DNA of 8,929 nucleotides from the NCBI GenBank assembly GCA_050288085.1, contig JBNKDD010000234.1:1-8929 (forward strand), in the 5' to 3' direction. A program made the position numbers and the translations under genes. The notes below the pieces were generated by a model. The model did no database searches and was not told the origin of the DNA. It was given only the letters and a program-made list of their open reading frames with translations. Below are positions 1 to 6,383 of the stretch, piece after piece (within the stretch, counting starts at the first letter, position 1; each line of letters opens with the position of its first letter). The DNA is from JBNKDD01 sp050288085 (lineage in GTDB: Bacteria; Chloroflexota; Anaerolineae; Aggregatilineales; UBA3940).

Positions 1-1
1 T

Positions 2-595
2 GAAGTGAAGAATGCAGCCGAAACCCTGGCTCAGATCTGGTTCAACGAAGACTACGTCTACGGTGGCACCGCTGCTATCGCTGACACCTTCTTCGGCGAC
101 TCACCAGTTCCGATGTTCGATGATCCGCCCAAGTGCTGGATGCACAAGCAAGGTAACTTCATCACCAGCTTCTTCCCCGAAGGACTTGAGGCCGGTGTAG
201 ACTACGACTTCTTCTACCTGCCGCCAATCGACGAGCAGTACGGGAAGCCCTACCTGATCGCTGGTGACATCTACGCGATGTTTGATGACCGTCCAGAAGT
301 ACGCGCGGTGATGGACTTCTTCAGCCGCGGCGACTCCCTGAAGACCTGGTTAGCCTCCGGTGGTGCACTGTCACCGCACAACGACGCCGCCTTGGATTGG
401 TACGGCGACGATATTGAGCGCGGTATTGCTCAACTCGTGAATGACGCCGACAGCGTCCGTTTCGACGGCTCCGACCTGATGCCCGGCGCAGTAGGCGCAG
501 GTTCATTCTGGAAGGGTATGACCGACTGGGTAAGCGGTACCGCCGATCTTGACACCGTACTGGCCGAGATCGATGCTGCCTGGCCGACCGAGTAG
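2..595 (+). CDS. aglE: Alpha-glucoside ABC transporter, substrate-binding protein (C-terminal part)
   Basis: This is the last 197 residues of an extracytoplasmic solute-binding protein. The frame is open to the left edge (codon GAA at 2-4), so the GTG at 5 is an internal codon and the signal peptide and N-terminal lobe are outside the window. The fragment reads as a family-1-type sugar-binding protein of the AglE group. It has a CWMHKQGNFI segment followed by SFFPEG, then YDFFYLPPID, a conserved C-lobe strand, and a tail rich in Trp and acidic residues (FWKGMTDW, AEIDAAWP). Its role would be to capture an alpha-glucoside (sucrose, trehalose, maltose and similar) outside the membrane and deliver it to the two permeases encoded downstream. 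The gap to the first permease is 337 bases and full of hairpins, which suggests the binding protein is expressed separately or more strongly. The exact ligand cannot be read from this fragment. Family is fairly sure; substrate is not. Confidence 0.85.
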   Translation, partial: EVKNAAETLAQIWFNEDYVYGGTAAIADTFFGDSPVPMFDDPPKCWMHKQGNFITSFFPEGLEAGVDYDFFYLPPIDEQYGKPYLIAGDIYAMFDDRPEVRAVMDFFSRGDSLKTWLASGGALSPHNDAALDWYGDDIERGIAQLVNDADSVRFDGSDLMPGAVGAGSFWKGMTDWVSGTADLDTVLAEIDAAWPTE

Positions 596-640
596 CCGTG
601 TTGTTTGTCCTTAACTTGTCAGCATAACATGTAAAGTATG

Positions 641-671
641 GCAGGGTAATCGCTGTTAGCGGTTGCCCTGC
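641..671 (+). terminator. 14-bp stem-loop after the binding-protein gene
   Basis: The arms 641-654 and 658-671 pair over 14 consecutive positions (GCAGGG with CCCTGC at the base, CGCT with AGCG at the tip, two G-U pairs), closing a 3-nt loop GTT. It lies 46 bases after the stop codon. The bases that follow (TGTCATAAT) are not a proper T-tract, so it may not be a strong intrinsic terminator. A hairpin here, between a binding-protein gene and its permeases, is the classic position of an element that protects the upstream mRNA from 3' decay or allows only partial read-through. Which of these applies is inferred. Confidence 0.6.
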
Positions 672-689
672 TGTCATAATAAGAACCTG

Positions 690-768
690 TCCATAAATTA
701 CCGTAGGGGCGCTTCGGGGGATGTAAACATCTCTAGCGCCCCTACCACAAGTTTTTTTCATTTATGGA
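690..768. repeat. Nested palindromic (MITE/REP-like) element
   Basis: Two inverted repeats are nested around one centre. The outer arms are TCCATAAAT (690-698) and ATTTATGGA (760-768). The inner arms are GTAGGGGCGCT (703-713) and AGCGCCCCTAC (735-745), both perfect. The interior adds a third stem, GATGT (720-724) with ACATC (727-731), closing on AA, so the inner part folds into a nearly continuous hairpin with a 3-nt bulge. A run of seven T (752-758) follows the inner hairpin after 6 bases, so it could also end transcription. The GTAGGGGCG...CGCCCCTAC ends recur in a palindrome at 5114-5141, which argues for a dispersed repeat family rather than a gene-specific signal. No target-site duplication is evident. 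Confidence 0.6.
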
Positions 769-808
769 TAGATACTAATGGATAAACAAAATAGAACCGT
801 CTGGTTGT

Positions 809-832
809 AGTGACACCTCATACCGTGTCACT
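809..832. promoter_or_regulatory. Operator-like dyad upstream of the permease genes
   Basis: AGTGACAC (809-816) and GTGTCACT (825-832) are perfect reverse complements with an 8-base spacer, giving half-sites 16 bases apart. The dyad sits about 100 bases before the permease start, in DNA with no gene. Size and spacing suit a dimeric repressor or activator, but a transcript hairpin is equally possible. I could not find a convincing -35/-10 pair next to it, so its use as an operator is inferred. Confidence 0.4.
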
Positions 833-932
833 GCGAAAAGTCAGGCAAAATCTAAATGGTTTCTCCATAAGTCGTTTTGATGGTTTATGTGGCTTCGCGT
901 TAGTGCGAATCCCGCTTGATAAGGAGCAAACA

Positions 933-2054
933 ATGGGACAAGCAGAGTCAACAGCCCGGCCAATGACCTTTGGCGAACGCCTAGTCGATTGGCTGACGGT
1001 AGGGCTGGGACGACTTTTCATCGCCATCATCGTCCCAGCACTCACTTTTATCATTTTGTGGCGTGGGTTTATCTTCCTCCGAGACAGCGACGCCCCCAAG
1101 GGGCTGATTGCGGTTGTGGCTATCGTCTGGGGTGTTGGAGGCGTGGCGGTTCTGTACTGGGTGACAAACTGGCTGGTTGAACAACTACCCGGCATCTGGA
1201 TGCAGCGCTTGCAGCCCTTCCTGTTTGTTGGCCCGGCAATAGCCATTCTGAGCTGGTACCTGGCGCTCCCCACCATCCGCACCCTGTGGTTGAGTTTTCA
1301 TAATGCCGATGGTACGGCCTGGGCTGCACCACTGTTCAAAAACTATGCGGATACCTTCACCCAACGCATTATGCTGGAAGCCTATCGAAACAACCTGCTG
1401 TGGATGATCATCGGCACGTCACTCACCGTTGTATTTGGCTTGCTGATTGCGGTTTTGGCCGACCGCAGTAAGTTCGAGAGCGTCGCCAAGTCTTTGATCT
1501 TCATGCCGATGGCGATCTCGATGGTCGGTGCAGGCGTGATCTGGCGGTTCGTTTACGACTATAACGGGGATATTGGCCTGCTCAATGCCATCGTACAGTT
1601 GTTTGGAGGTGAATCACAGGCCTGGATCACGCTGGTGCAGCCCTGGAATAACCTGTTTCTGATCGTTGTGGTAGTCTGGCTGCAAACAGGCTACGCCATG
1701 GTGTTGTTCTCAGCGGCGATCAAAGGCGTGCCTGAAGACCTGTTGGAAGCGGCACGGGTTGACGGAGCAACTGAGCTTCAGGCCTTTTTCCGGATCATCA
1801 TCCCCTACATCCAGGGCACGATTATCACCGTGACCACGACCGTCGTGATTTTCACACTCAAGATCTTTGACGTGGTGATGGTCATGACCGGCGGCCAGTT
1901 CGGCACGGAGGTAATCGGCGTCAGGTTCTACAAAGAGCTGTTCATCAGCCAGAATGCCGGGTTAGGTTCCGCCATCGCCATTGTATTGTTCATTGCCGTT
2001 ATCCCGGTCATGATCTACAACCTGAGGCAGTTCAGTGAAGGGGAGGCTTTCTGA
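933..2054 (+). CDS. aglF: Alpha-glucoside ABC transporter permease, AglF type
   Basis: A 373-residue inner-membrane permease of the MalF/AglF class, one half of the channel for the sugar delivered by the binding protein. Hydrophobic segments at about residues 28-48 and 58-78 form an N-terminal extension typical of AglF. The main transmembrane block begins near residue 96. The cytoplasmic EAA loop that contacts the ATPase is clear: EAARVDGA at 272-279, continuing to FFRIIIP ending at Pro291, with the conserved Gly278. I chose ATG 933 because AAGGAG (921-926) lies 6 bases ahead of it. A longer reading from GTG 810 has no ribosome-binding site and adds 41 residues that do not resemble the family. 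The stop codon TGA (2052-2054) overlaps the start of the next permease by one base, so the two are translationally coupled. No ATP-binding subunit gene is present in the window. Confidence 0.92.
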   Translation: MGQAESTARPMTFGERLVDWLTVGLGRLFIAIIVPALTFIILWRGFIFLRDSDAPKGLIAVVAIVWGVGGVAVLYWVTNWLVEQLPGIWMQRLQPFLFVGPAIAILSWYLALPTIRTLWLSFHNADGTAWAAPLFKNYADTFTQRIMLEAYRNNLLWMIIGTSLTVVFGLLIAVLADRSKFESVAKSLIFMPMAISMVGAGVIWRFVYDYNGDIGLLNAIVQLFGGESQAWITLVQPWNNLFLIVVVVWLQTGYAMVLFSAAIKGVPEDLLEAARVDGATELQAFFRIIIPYIQGTIITVTTTVVIFTLKIFDVVMVMTGGQFGTEVIGVRFYKELFISQNAGLGSAIAIVLFIAVIPVMIYNLRQFSEGEAF

Positions 2055-3154
2055 TGCACAGCCAACAACAACGAAAACTGGTAAGCGGCCTGCTTGTTAA
2101 CGGGATACTGCTGCTGATCTGCTTGCTGTGGACTATCCCCACCATTGGCCTGTTGATTTCATCGTTCCGCCTGCCAGCGGATATCCAGGCGAGCGGGTGG
2201 TGGACGGTTCTGCCCCATCGCGGCTGGATTGATGTTGGTGAACAGGCGATTCCTGAAGGCCAATCACGCGATAAGCCCATCACAATTGATGGGGTAACTG
2301 CCTCCTATGACGAATGGCGAGATGGCGTTAATACCGGCGATAAACAGATCGTCTGGGTGGGTAATCTACGCAACGGCCATCTTGAAGTCAAGGAGCGCCG
2401 GTGGACAGCCGATTGGAACTTCACCCTGGATAACTACGGGCAGGTCCTGGCCGGTAAAGCCTATGAGGTCAAAGATGCCGAGGGGAATGTCAAGACGGTT
2501 CAGGGCGATAACTTTATCGACTCCTTCCTGAACTCGCTCACGGTGACTATCCCGGCAACGGTCATCCCGATCTTGATTGCGGCGTTTGCTGCGTATGGGT
2601 TCGCCTGGATGAACTTCCCCGGACGGCGGATAATGTTCATCGGGGTGGTGGCCCTGCTGGTCGTACCGCTCCAGATCGCGCTGATCCCGATCCTGCGGGA
2701 CTACGTGAAGCTTGATCTGAACGGGACATTCCTGGCGATCTGGCTAGCACATACCGGCTTTGGTCTGCCATTGGCGACCTACCTGCTGTTTAACTACATC
2801 AGCACCATTCCTAGGGATATCCTGGAGTCGGCCTTCATCGACGGGGCGTCGCACTTCACGATCTTTACCCAGTTGATTATGCCGCTCTCGGTTCCGGCGT
2901 TAGCATCATTTGCCATTTTCCAATTCCTGTGGGTGTGGAATGACTACCTGGTCGCCCTGATCTTCCTGGGCGTCACCAACTCGGATGTGCAAGTGCTCAC
3001 CCAGCGGATCGCCGGACTGGTCGGATCACGCGGGGCGGACTGGCATGTCCTGACCGCCGGGGCTTTCATTTCAATGATTGTCCCGCTGGTCGTCTTCTTC
3101 TCGCTGCAGCGCTACTTCGTGCGCGGGATGATGGCCGGTTCGGTAAAGGGCTAA
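2054..3154 (+). CDS. aglG: Alpha-glucoside ABC transporter permease, AglG type
   Basis: A 366-residue MalG/AglG-class permease, partner of the preceding AglF-type protein. After a first membrane segment (about residues 10-35) there is a long polar stretch of roughly 120 residues, beginning with SGWWTVLP, before the second membrane segment near residue 158. This large extracytoplasmic insertion is a known trait of AglG-like permeases and is absent from short MalG proteins. The EAA loop appears as ESAFIDGA (258-265) followed by FTIFTQLIMP. ESA in place of EAA is a common variant. The ATG overlaps the previous stop codon (TGATG), and AAGGGGAGG (2038-2046) precedes it by 7 bases, so both permeases should be made in matched amounts. 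The cut-off after the gene is a GC-rich hairpin 5 bases beyond the stop. Confidence 0.92.
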   Translation: MHSQQQRKLVSGLLVNGILLLICLLWTIPTIGLLISSFRLPADIQASGWWTVLPHRGWIDVGEQAIPEGQSRDKPITIDGVTASYDEWRDGVNTGDKQIVWVGNLRNGHLEVKERRWTADWNFTLDNYGQVLAGKAYEVKDAEGNVKTVQGDNFIDSFLNSLTVTIPATVIPILIAAFAAYGFAWMNFPGRRIMFIGVVALLVVPLQIALIPILRDYVKLDLNGTFLAIWLAHTGFGLPLATYLLFNYISTIPRDILESAFIDGASHFTIFTQLIMPLSVPALASFAIFQFLWVWNDYLVALIFLGVTNSDVQVLTQRIAGLVGSRGADWHVLTAGAFISMIVPLVVFFSLQRYFVRGMMAGSVKG

Positions 3155-3159
3155 TATCC

Positions 3160-3183
3160 CCTCCCCCCTTACAAGGATGGGGG
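3160..3183 (+). terminator. GC-rich hairpin just after the second permease gene
   Basis: CCTCC (3160-3164) pairs with GGGGG (3179-3183, one G-U), then a 2x2 internal loop, then CCTT (3167-3170) with AAGG (3173-3176) around an AC loop. It starts 5 bases after the stop codon. There is no T-tract, so it is at best a weak intrinsic terminator or a 3'-end stabiliser. Part of its right arm (3170-3187) is repeated imperfectly at 3201-3218 (15 of 18 bases equal). Confidence 0.4.
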
Positions 3184-3205
3184 TTGTGCCCAAACACGGC
3201 TACAA

Positions 3206-3268
3206 GGAGGTGGGATGTCTGCTGCTTTATGCTACAACAGGCGAGCATCAAGCAGCCATCCCATCTCC
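3206..3268. repeat. Long imperfect inverted repeat (24 bp of pairing)
   Basis: Arms 3206-3217 and 3257-3268 pair over 12 bp (GGAGGTGGGATG with CATCCCATCTCC, one G-U). After a 3-nt left bulge, GCTGCTT (3221-3227) pairs with AAGCAGC (3250-3256). After a 1x1 mismatch, ATGCT (3229-3233) pairs with AGCAT (3244-3248), leaving a 10-nt loop. No T-tract follows. It sits just upstream of the probable treS promoter (-35 starts at 3272). It could be a MITE fragment, a small RNA or a read-through barrier; the sequence alone does not decide. Confidence 0.5.
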
Positions 3269-3271
3269 AAT

Positions 3272-3300
3272 TTGACTGCACAGGTCCCGTGTTCTAATAT
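3272..3300 (+). promoter_or_regulatory. Probable sigma70-type promoter of treS
   Basis: TTGACT (3272-3277) matches the -35 consensus at 5 of 6 bases. TAATAT (3295-3300) matches the -10 consensus at 4 of 6. The spacer is exactly 17 bases. Transcription would begin near 3306-3308, giving a leader of about 150 nt before treS. This implies treS can be transcribed independently of the transporter genes. The -10 overlaps the left end of the leader hairpin at 3298-3370. Confidence 0.55.
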
Positions 3301-3370
3301 ATTCCGGTTTGCAGGATAAAGATTGCCGAGCCATTTTGGCCGCAATCTTGCTCCTACAAAAGGGAATATA
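3298..3370 (+). promoter_or_regulatory. Long segmented hairpin in the treS leader
   Basis: Several short stems line up around one centre. TATATTCC (3298-3305) pairs with GGAATATA (3363-3370). Inside this, TTTG pairs with CAAA, AGGA with TCCT, AGATTGC with GCAATCT, and GCCA with TGGC, closing on a TTT loop. That is about 27 bp separated by small symmetric internal loops. Such nesting is unlikely by chance. It could be a leader regulatory structure, although its first bases lie in the -10 box and would not all be in the RNA. It could instead be a relic of a palindromic mobile element. I recognise no known riboswitch family. Confidence 0.4.
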
Positions 3371-3408
3371 GCTGGCTTATAGCTCCCAAGTGATTCAATC
3401 TATTTCCG

Positions 3409-3438
3409 GCCTCAGGCGCTCCGGTATAGGCGCGAGGC
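3409..3438 (+). promoter_or_regulatory. Hairpin immediately before the treS ribosome-binding site
   Basis: GCCTC (3409-3413) pairs with GAGGC (3434-3438), and GCGC (3416-3419) with GCGC (3430-3433), with a 2-nt bulge and a 10-nt loop. The treS ribosome-binding site (GAGGAAG, 3447-3453) begins 9 bases later, so folding here could affect ribosome access. Function is inferred from position only. Confidence 0.35.
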
Positions 3439-3457
3439 TGCTTGATGAGGAAGCGGC

Positions 3458-5095
3458 ATGACCACCCCCTGGTACAAAGATGCCATCTTTTATGAACTCT
3501 ACGTGCGCGCTTTCAAGGACACCACCGGCAACGGGAATGGTGATCTGCGCGGTGTGATCGAAAAGCTGGATTACCTGAAGCATCTCGGCGTTGACTGCAT
3601 CTGGCTGCTGCCGATCTATCCATCCCCGCTCAAGGATGGCGGCTATGACGTGGCTGACTTCTGCGGCATCCATCCCGACTATGGTGTACTCGAAGACTTT
3701 GACGAGCTGATCAAAGAGGCCCACCAACGCGGCCTGCGCGTGATCACCGACCTGGTGGTCAACCACACTTCTGATGAACACGATTGGTTCAAAGAGTCGC
3801 GATCATCGTTGGATAACCCTAAACGGGACTGGTACGTGTGGAGCGATACTGACCAGCGCTATGTCGAGACTCGGATCATTTTCCTCGATACCGAGAGTTC
3901 CAACTGGGAATTTGACGAACGAACCAATCAATATTACTGGCACCGGTTTTATGCTTCACAGCCCGACCTGAATTTCGATAATCCAGAAGTTCAGGTTGCC
4001 ATACTGGATGTGATGCGCTTCTGGCTCGACAAAGGGATCGATGGGTTCCGGGTGGATGCCGTGCCCTATCTCTACGAGCGCGAAGGAACCAACTGTGAGA
4101 ATCTGCCGGAAACCCACATTTATCTCAAAGAGATGCGCCGGTTTATCGATGAAGGCTGGCCGGAAGCGGTGATGCTGTGTGAAGCCAACCAGCCCGCCGA
4201 GGACGTGGTCGATTACTTTGGGGACGGCGACGAGTTCCATATGGGCTTTCACTTCCCGGTGATGCCCCGGATTTACATGGCGCTGCGCTCCGGCGACGGC
4301 ACCAAAATTCGCGAGATCATGGAGGCTACCCCCCCTATCCCGGATGGCTGCCAGTGGTGCGTCTTCCTGCGCAATCATGACGAACTGACGGTCGAGATGG
4401 TCAGCGAGGAAGAACGTCAATGGATGTGGCGGGAATATGCGCCCGAACCCCGGATGAAGCTCAACCTGGGCATCAGACGGCGGTTGGCTCCCCTGCTGGA
4501 TAACAACCCGGCCAAGATCATGCTGGCGAATCGACTGCTGTTCTCGCTGCCCGGTACGCCGATCATCTATTATGGCGATGAGATCGGGATGGGGGATAAC
4601 ATCGCGCTTCATGACCGGGACGGTGTCCGCACCCCGATGCAGTGGGATGACAGTCACAACGCCGGGTTTTCGGATGCGCCGGATGAGCAACTCTATTCCC
4701 CGGTGATCAGTGGGCCTGCCTATGGATATGGCTATGAGCGGCTCAACGTCGCCAATCAGATCGACGATCCCGACTCAATGCTTAACCGGATGCGTGGTCT
4801 GATCGCATTACGGAAACAGCATCCGGCCTTCTCACGCGGGGAGCTTGAATTCCTCGATACGCACAACCCGGCGGTACTGGCCTTTATCCGCGAGGCAGAA
4901 GGCAGCGAAACCATCATTGCTATTCATAACCTGACCGACTCCGGCCTGAACGTCGCCCTTGACCTGGGACGGTTTACCGGACGGGCGGTGGTTGATGTAT
5001 TAGACAGGTCAGCCGATCATCCACCCATTGAAGCAGAATCGACCTTCCTGAATCTGGCTCCTTACCAGAGTTTGTGGCTGTTGGTTGAGGGGTAG
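3458..5095 (+). CDS. treS: Trehalose synthase (maltose alpha-D-glucosyltransferase)
   Basis: A 545-residue cytoplasmic GH13 enzyme that interconverts maltose and trehalose by intramolecular transglucosylation (EC 5.4.99.16). The TreS hallmarks are present: an N-terminal WYKDAIFYELYVRAFKD, WLLPIYPSPLKDGGYD, VVNHTS, RDWYVWSDTD, and NLGIRRRLAPLLDNN. The catalytic triad is visible: nucleophile Asp200 (FRVDAVPYLYE), acid/base Glu242 (LCEANQ) and Asp308 (RNHDE). GTNCENLPETH follows the nucleophile. The length fits the short single-domain form; there is no C-terminal maltokinase domain. No signal peptide is seen. ATG 3458 has GAGGAAG (3447-3453) just ahead of it. The gene has a likely promoter of its own and a structured leader. 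Next to an alpha-glucoside importer it probably feeds on imported maltose or trehalose. An alpha-glucosidase reading is less likely given the full set of TreS motifs. Confidence 0.93.
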   Translation: MTTPWYKDAIFYELYVRAFKDTTGNGNGDLRGVIEKLDYLKHLGVDCIWLLPIYPSPLKDGGYDVADFCGIHPDYGVLEDFDELIKEAHQRGLRVITDLVVNHTSDEHDWFKESRSSLDNPKRDWYVWSDTDQRYVETRIIFLDTESSNWEFDERTNQYYWHRFYASQPDLNFDNPEVQVAILDVMRFWLDKGIDGFRVDAVPYLYEREGTNCENLPETHIYLKEMRRFIDEGWPEAVMLCEANQPAEDVVDYFGDGDEFHMGFHFPVMPRIYMALRSGDGTKIREIMEATPPIPDGCQWCVFLRNHDELTVEMVSEEERQWMWREYAPEPRMKLNLGIRRRLAPLLDNNPAKIMLANRLLFSLPGTPIIYYGDEIGMGDNIALHDRDGVRTPMQWDDSHNAGFSDAPDEQLYSPVISGPAYGYGYERLNVANQIDDPDSMLNRMRGLIALRKQHPAFSRGELEFLDTHNPAVLAFIREAEGSETIIAIHNLTDSGLNVALDLGRFTGRAVVDVLDRSADHPPIEAESTFLNLAPYQSLWLLVEG

Positions 5096-5113
5096 AAATT
5101 ATTCTCGTTGTCG

Positions 5114-5141
5114 GTAGGGGCGAGATATATCTCGCCCCTAC
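5114..5141. repeat. 28-bp perfect palindrome between treS and the reductase gene
   Basis: The sequence from GTAGGGGCGAGATA (5114-5127) to TATCTCGCCCCTAC (5128-5141) is its own reverse complement with no mismatch. It is followed after 4 bases by TATTTT, so it can act as a transcription terminator for treS. Its ends, GTAGGGGCG and CGCCCCTAC, match the inner arms of the element at 690-768, while the centre differs. This makes it a second member of a dispersed palindromic repeat family. Confidence 0.65.
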
Positions 5142-5179
5142 ACCGTATTTTGTGTCATTAGGTATGGAGGGCAGCAGAC

Positions 5180-6202
5180 ATGCAGCACCGTCGATTAGGC
5201 CGGTCGGGATTGGTGGTATCAGAATTATGCCTGGGGTCGATGATCTTCGGCGAGGGCGGCAGCCGGGGAACTCCCCCCGATGTCGCCAAACGGATGCTTT
5301 CAAGCTTCGTTGAGGCAGGTGGCAATTTCATCGATACGGCGAATGTTTATGCTGATGGGCGCTCCGAGGAGATCGTCGGCGAGTGGCTGAAAACCCAGGC
5401 CCGCGGCCAATTGGTGATCGCGACCAAAGTGCGTTTTTCACGCGGGCAGGGCGTCAATGACGAAGGATTATCCCGCTCCCACATTATGCGCGAGGTTGAG
5501 AACAGCCTGCGCCGGTTGCAGCTCGATACGATTGATCTCTACTATGCACACATGTGGGACGACATAACCCCCATCGAGGAAACGCTCCGCGCTTTTGACG
5601 ATCTAATTACACAGGGCAAAGTACGTTACATCGGCGTGTCGAATTTCGCGGCCTGGCAGGTAATGAAATCGCTGGCGGTCAGCGATGCGAACGGGTACAG
5701 CCGGTTTATCGCGGGGCAGTACCAGCACAGCTTGGTTGTCCGGGATATTGAATACGAGTTCCTGCCCCTGTTCGAGGCGGAGGGGATCGGTTCGGTGCCC
5801 TGGGGGCCGTTGGGCGGCGGATTCCTATCCGGGAAGTACCGGCGCGGTGACCGGCCCAACTCAGGCCGGTTGGCGATGATGACCGACGAAACCGAAGAAG
5901 CCTGGGATCGACGCAGCACCGATCAGAACTGGGCGATCCTCGACGCGGTCGGGGAGATCGCCGAGCAGCGCGGCAAAAGTTATCCGCAGGTGGCGTTGAA
6001 CTGGCTGCTCAACCAGCCAACCATCTCATCGGTGATTGCCGGGGCACGCACGCCGGACCAGCTTGAGGATAACCTGGCCGCGACCGGGTGGAATCTCACT
6101 GCGGAGGAACTCGATACCCTGGATACGGTCAGCGCCCTACCGGAGATGTATCCCTACCGGATGATGGGCGTGTATGGCGGTCGGGGGAATTGGGGGATGT
6201 GA
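5180..6202 (+). CDS. Aldo/keto reductase
   Basis: A 340-residue NAD(P)H-dependent oxidoreductase of the aldo/keto reductase superfamily, (beta/alpha)8 barrel, cytoplasmic. The catalytic tetrad is complete: Asp52 and Tyr57 (FIDTANVYADG), Lys83 (VIATKV) and His124 (YYAHMWD). The start MQHRRLGRSGLVVSELCLG is the usual first beta-hairpin of the family. IGVSNFAAWQ, a PWGPLGGGFLSGKY segment and the cofactor-binding SVIAGARTPDQLEDNL stretch near the C-terminus follow. The overall pattern is that of the YajO/Tas-like or AKR11/AKR12 branches, usually of unknown physiological substrate. GGAGGG (5166-5171) stands 8 bases before the ATG. It lies 84 bases after treS, with a palindromic terminator candidate between them, so co-transcription is uncertain. 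The sugar context suggests a carbohydrate-derived aldehyde or ketose as substrate, but nothing in the sequence proves this. Confidence 0.9.
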   Translation: MQHRRLGRSGLVVSELCLGSMIFGEGGSRGTPPDVAKRMLSSFVEAGGNFIDTANVYADGRSEEIVGEWLKTQARGQLVIATKVRFSRGQGVNDEGLSRSHIMREVENSLRRLQLDTIDLYYAHMWDDITPIEETLRAFDDLITQGKVRYIGVSNFAAWQVMKSLAVSDANGYSRFIAGQYQHSLVVRDIEYEFLPLFEAEGIGSVPWGPLGGGFLSGKYRRGDRPNSGRLAMMTDETEEAWDRRSTDQNWAILDAVGEIAEQRGKSYPQVALNWLLNQPTISSVIAGARTPDQLEDNLAATGWNLTAEELDTLDTVSALPEMYPYRMMGVYGGRGNWGM

Positions 6203-6232
6203 TCTACCCTCAGATGAGGATGTTTCTATCGG

Positions 6233-6282
6233 GTCTGTTTCAACAGACGTATCATCTATAGCCGGAGGATTGATCCTCCGGC
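6233..6282 (+). repeat. Two-hairpin module, copy 1 (forward)
   Basis: Fifty bases made of two hairpins and a linker. Hairpin 1 (6233-6248) pairs GTCTGTT with AACAGAC around a TC loop. The linker is GTATCATCTATA (6249-6260). Hairpin 2 (6261-6282) pairs GCCGGAGGAT with ATCCTCCGGC around a TG loop. Both stems are perfect. Confidence 0.85.
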
Positions 6283-6322
6283 GGCGCTGGTTACAAGAGA
6301 ACGCTCGAAGGATCTGACCATC

Positions 6323-6372
6323 GCATGAGGATCAATCCTCATGCTACAAGTGATGCGTCGAATAAATTCGAC
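6323..6372 (-). repeat. Two-hairpin module, copy 2 (inverted)
   Basis: Read on the - strand this is the same 50-base layout. Hairpin 1 is at 6357-6372, pairing GTCGAAT with ATTCGAC around a 2-base TT loop on that strand. The linker is GCATCACTTGTA. Hairpin 2 is at 6323-6344, pairing GCATGAGGAT with ATCCTCATGC around a TG loop. Relative to the forward copies, five stem pairs differ and every change is compensated. Its hairpin 2 faces hairpin 2 of copy 1 across 40 bases, the head-to-head layout seen in REPINs. The transposase ATG lies 12 bases after it. Confidence 0.85.
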
Positions 6373-6383
6373 CCGGAGAGAAC

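Noticed and set aside
321..761. 146-codon open frame on the - strand over the end of the binding-protein gene
   Set aside because: It is very Arg-rich and runs through the palindromic element; it looks like frame noise.
877..905. Promoter TTGATG-17-TTAGTG before the first permease
   Set aside because: The -10 is poor and the spacing to the start is short; the match is no better than chance.
810..932. N-terminal extension of the first permease from GTG 810
   Set aside because: No ribosome-binding site precedes it, it overlaps the dyad at 809-832, and the extra residues do not look like the family. ATG 933 has AAGGAG at good spacing.
3367..3384. TATAGCT direct repeat as a transcription-factor operator
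   Set aside because: Only 7 bases repeated, partly inside the leader hairpin and downstream of the promoter; too weak for a separate feature.
3956..4690. 244-codon open frame on the - strand
   Set aside because: Shadow of treS with no recognisable domain and no sensible start signal.
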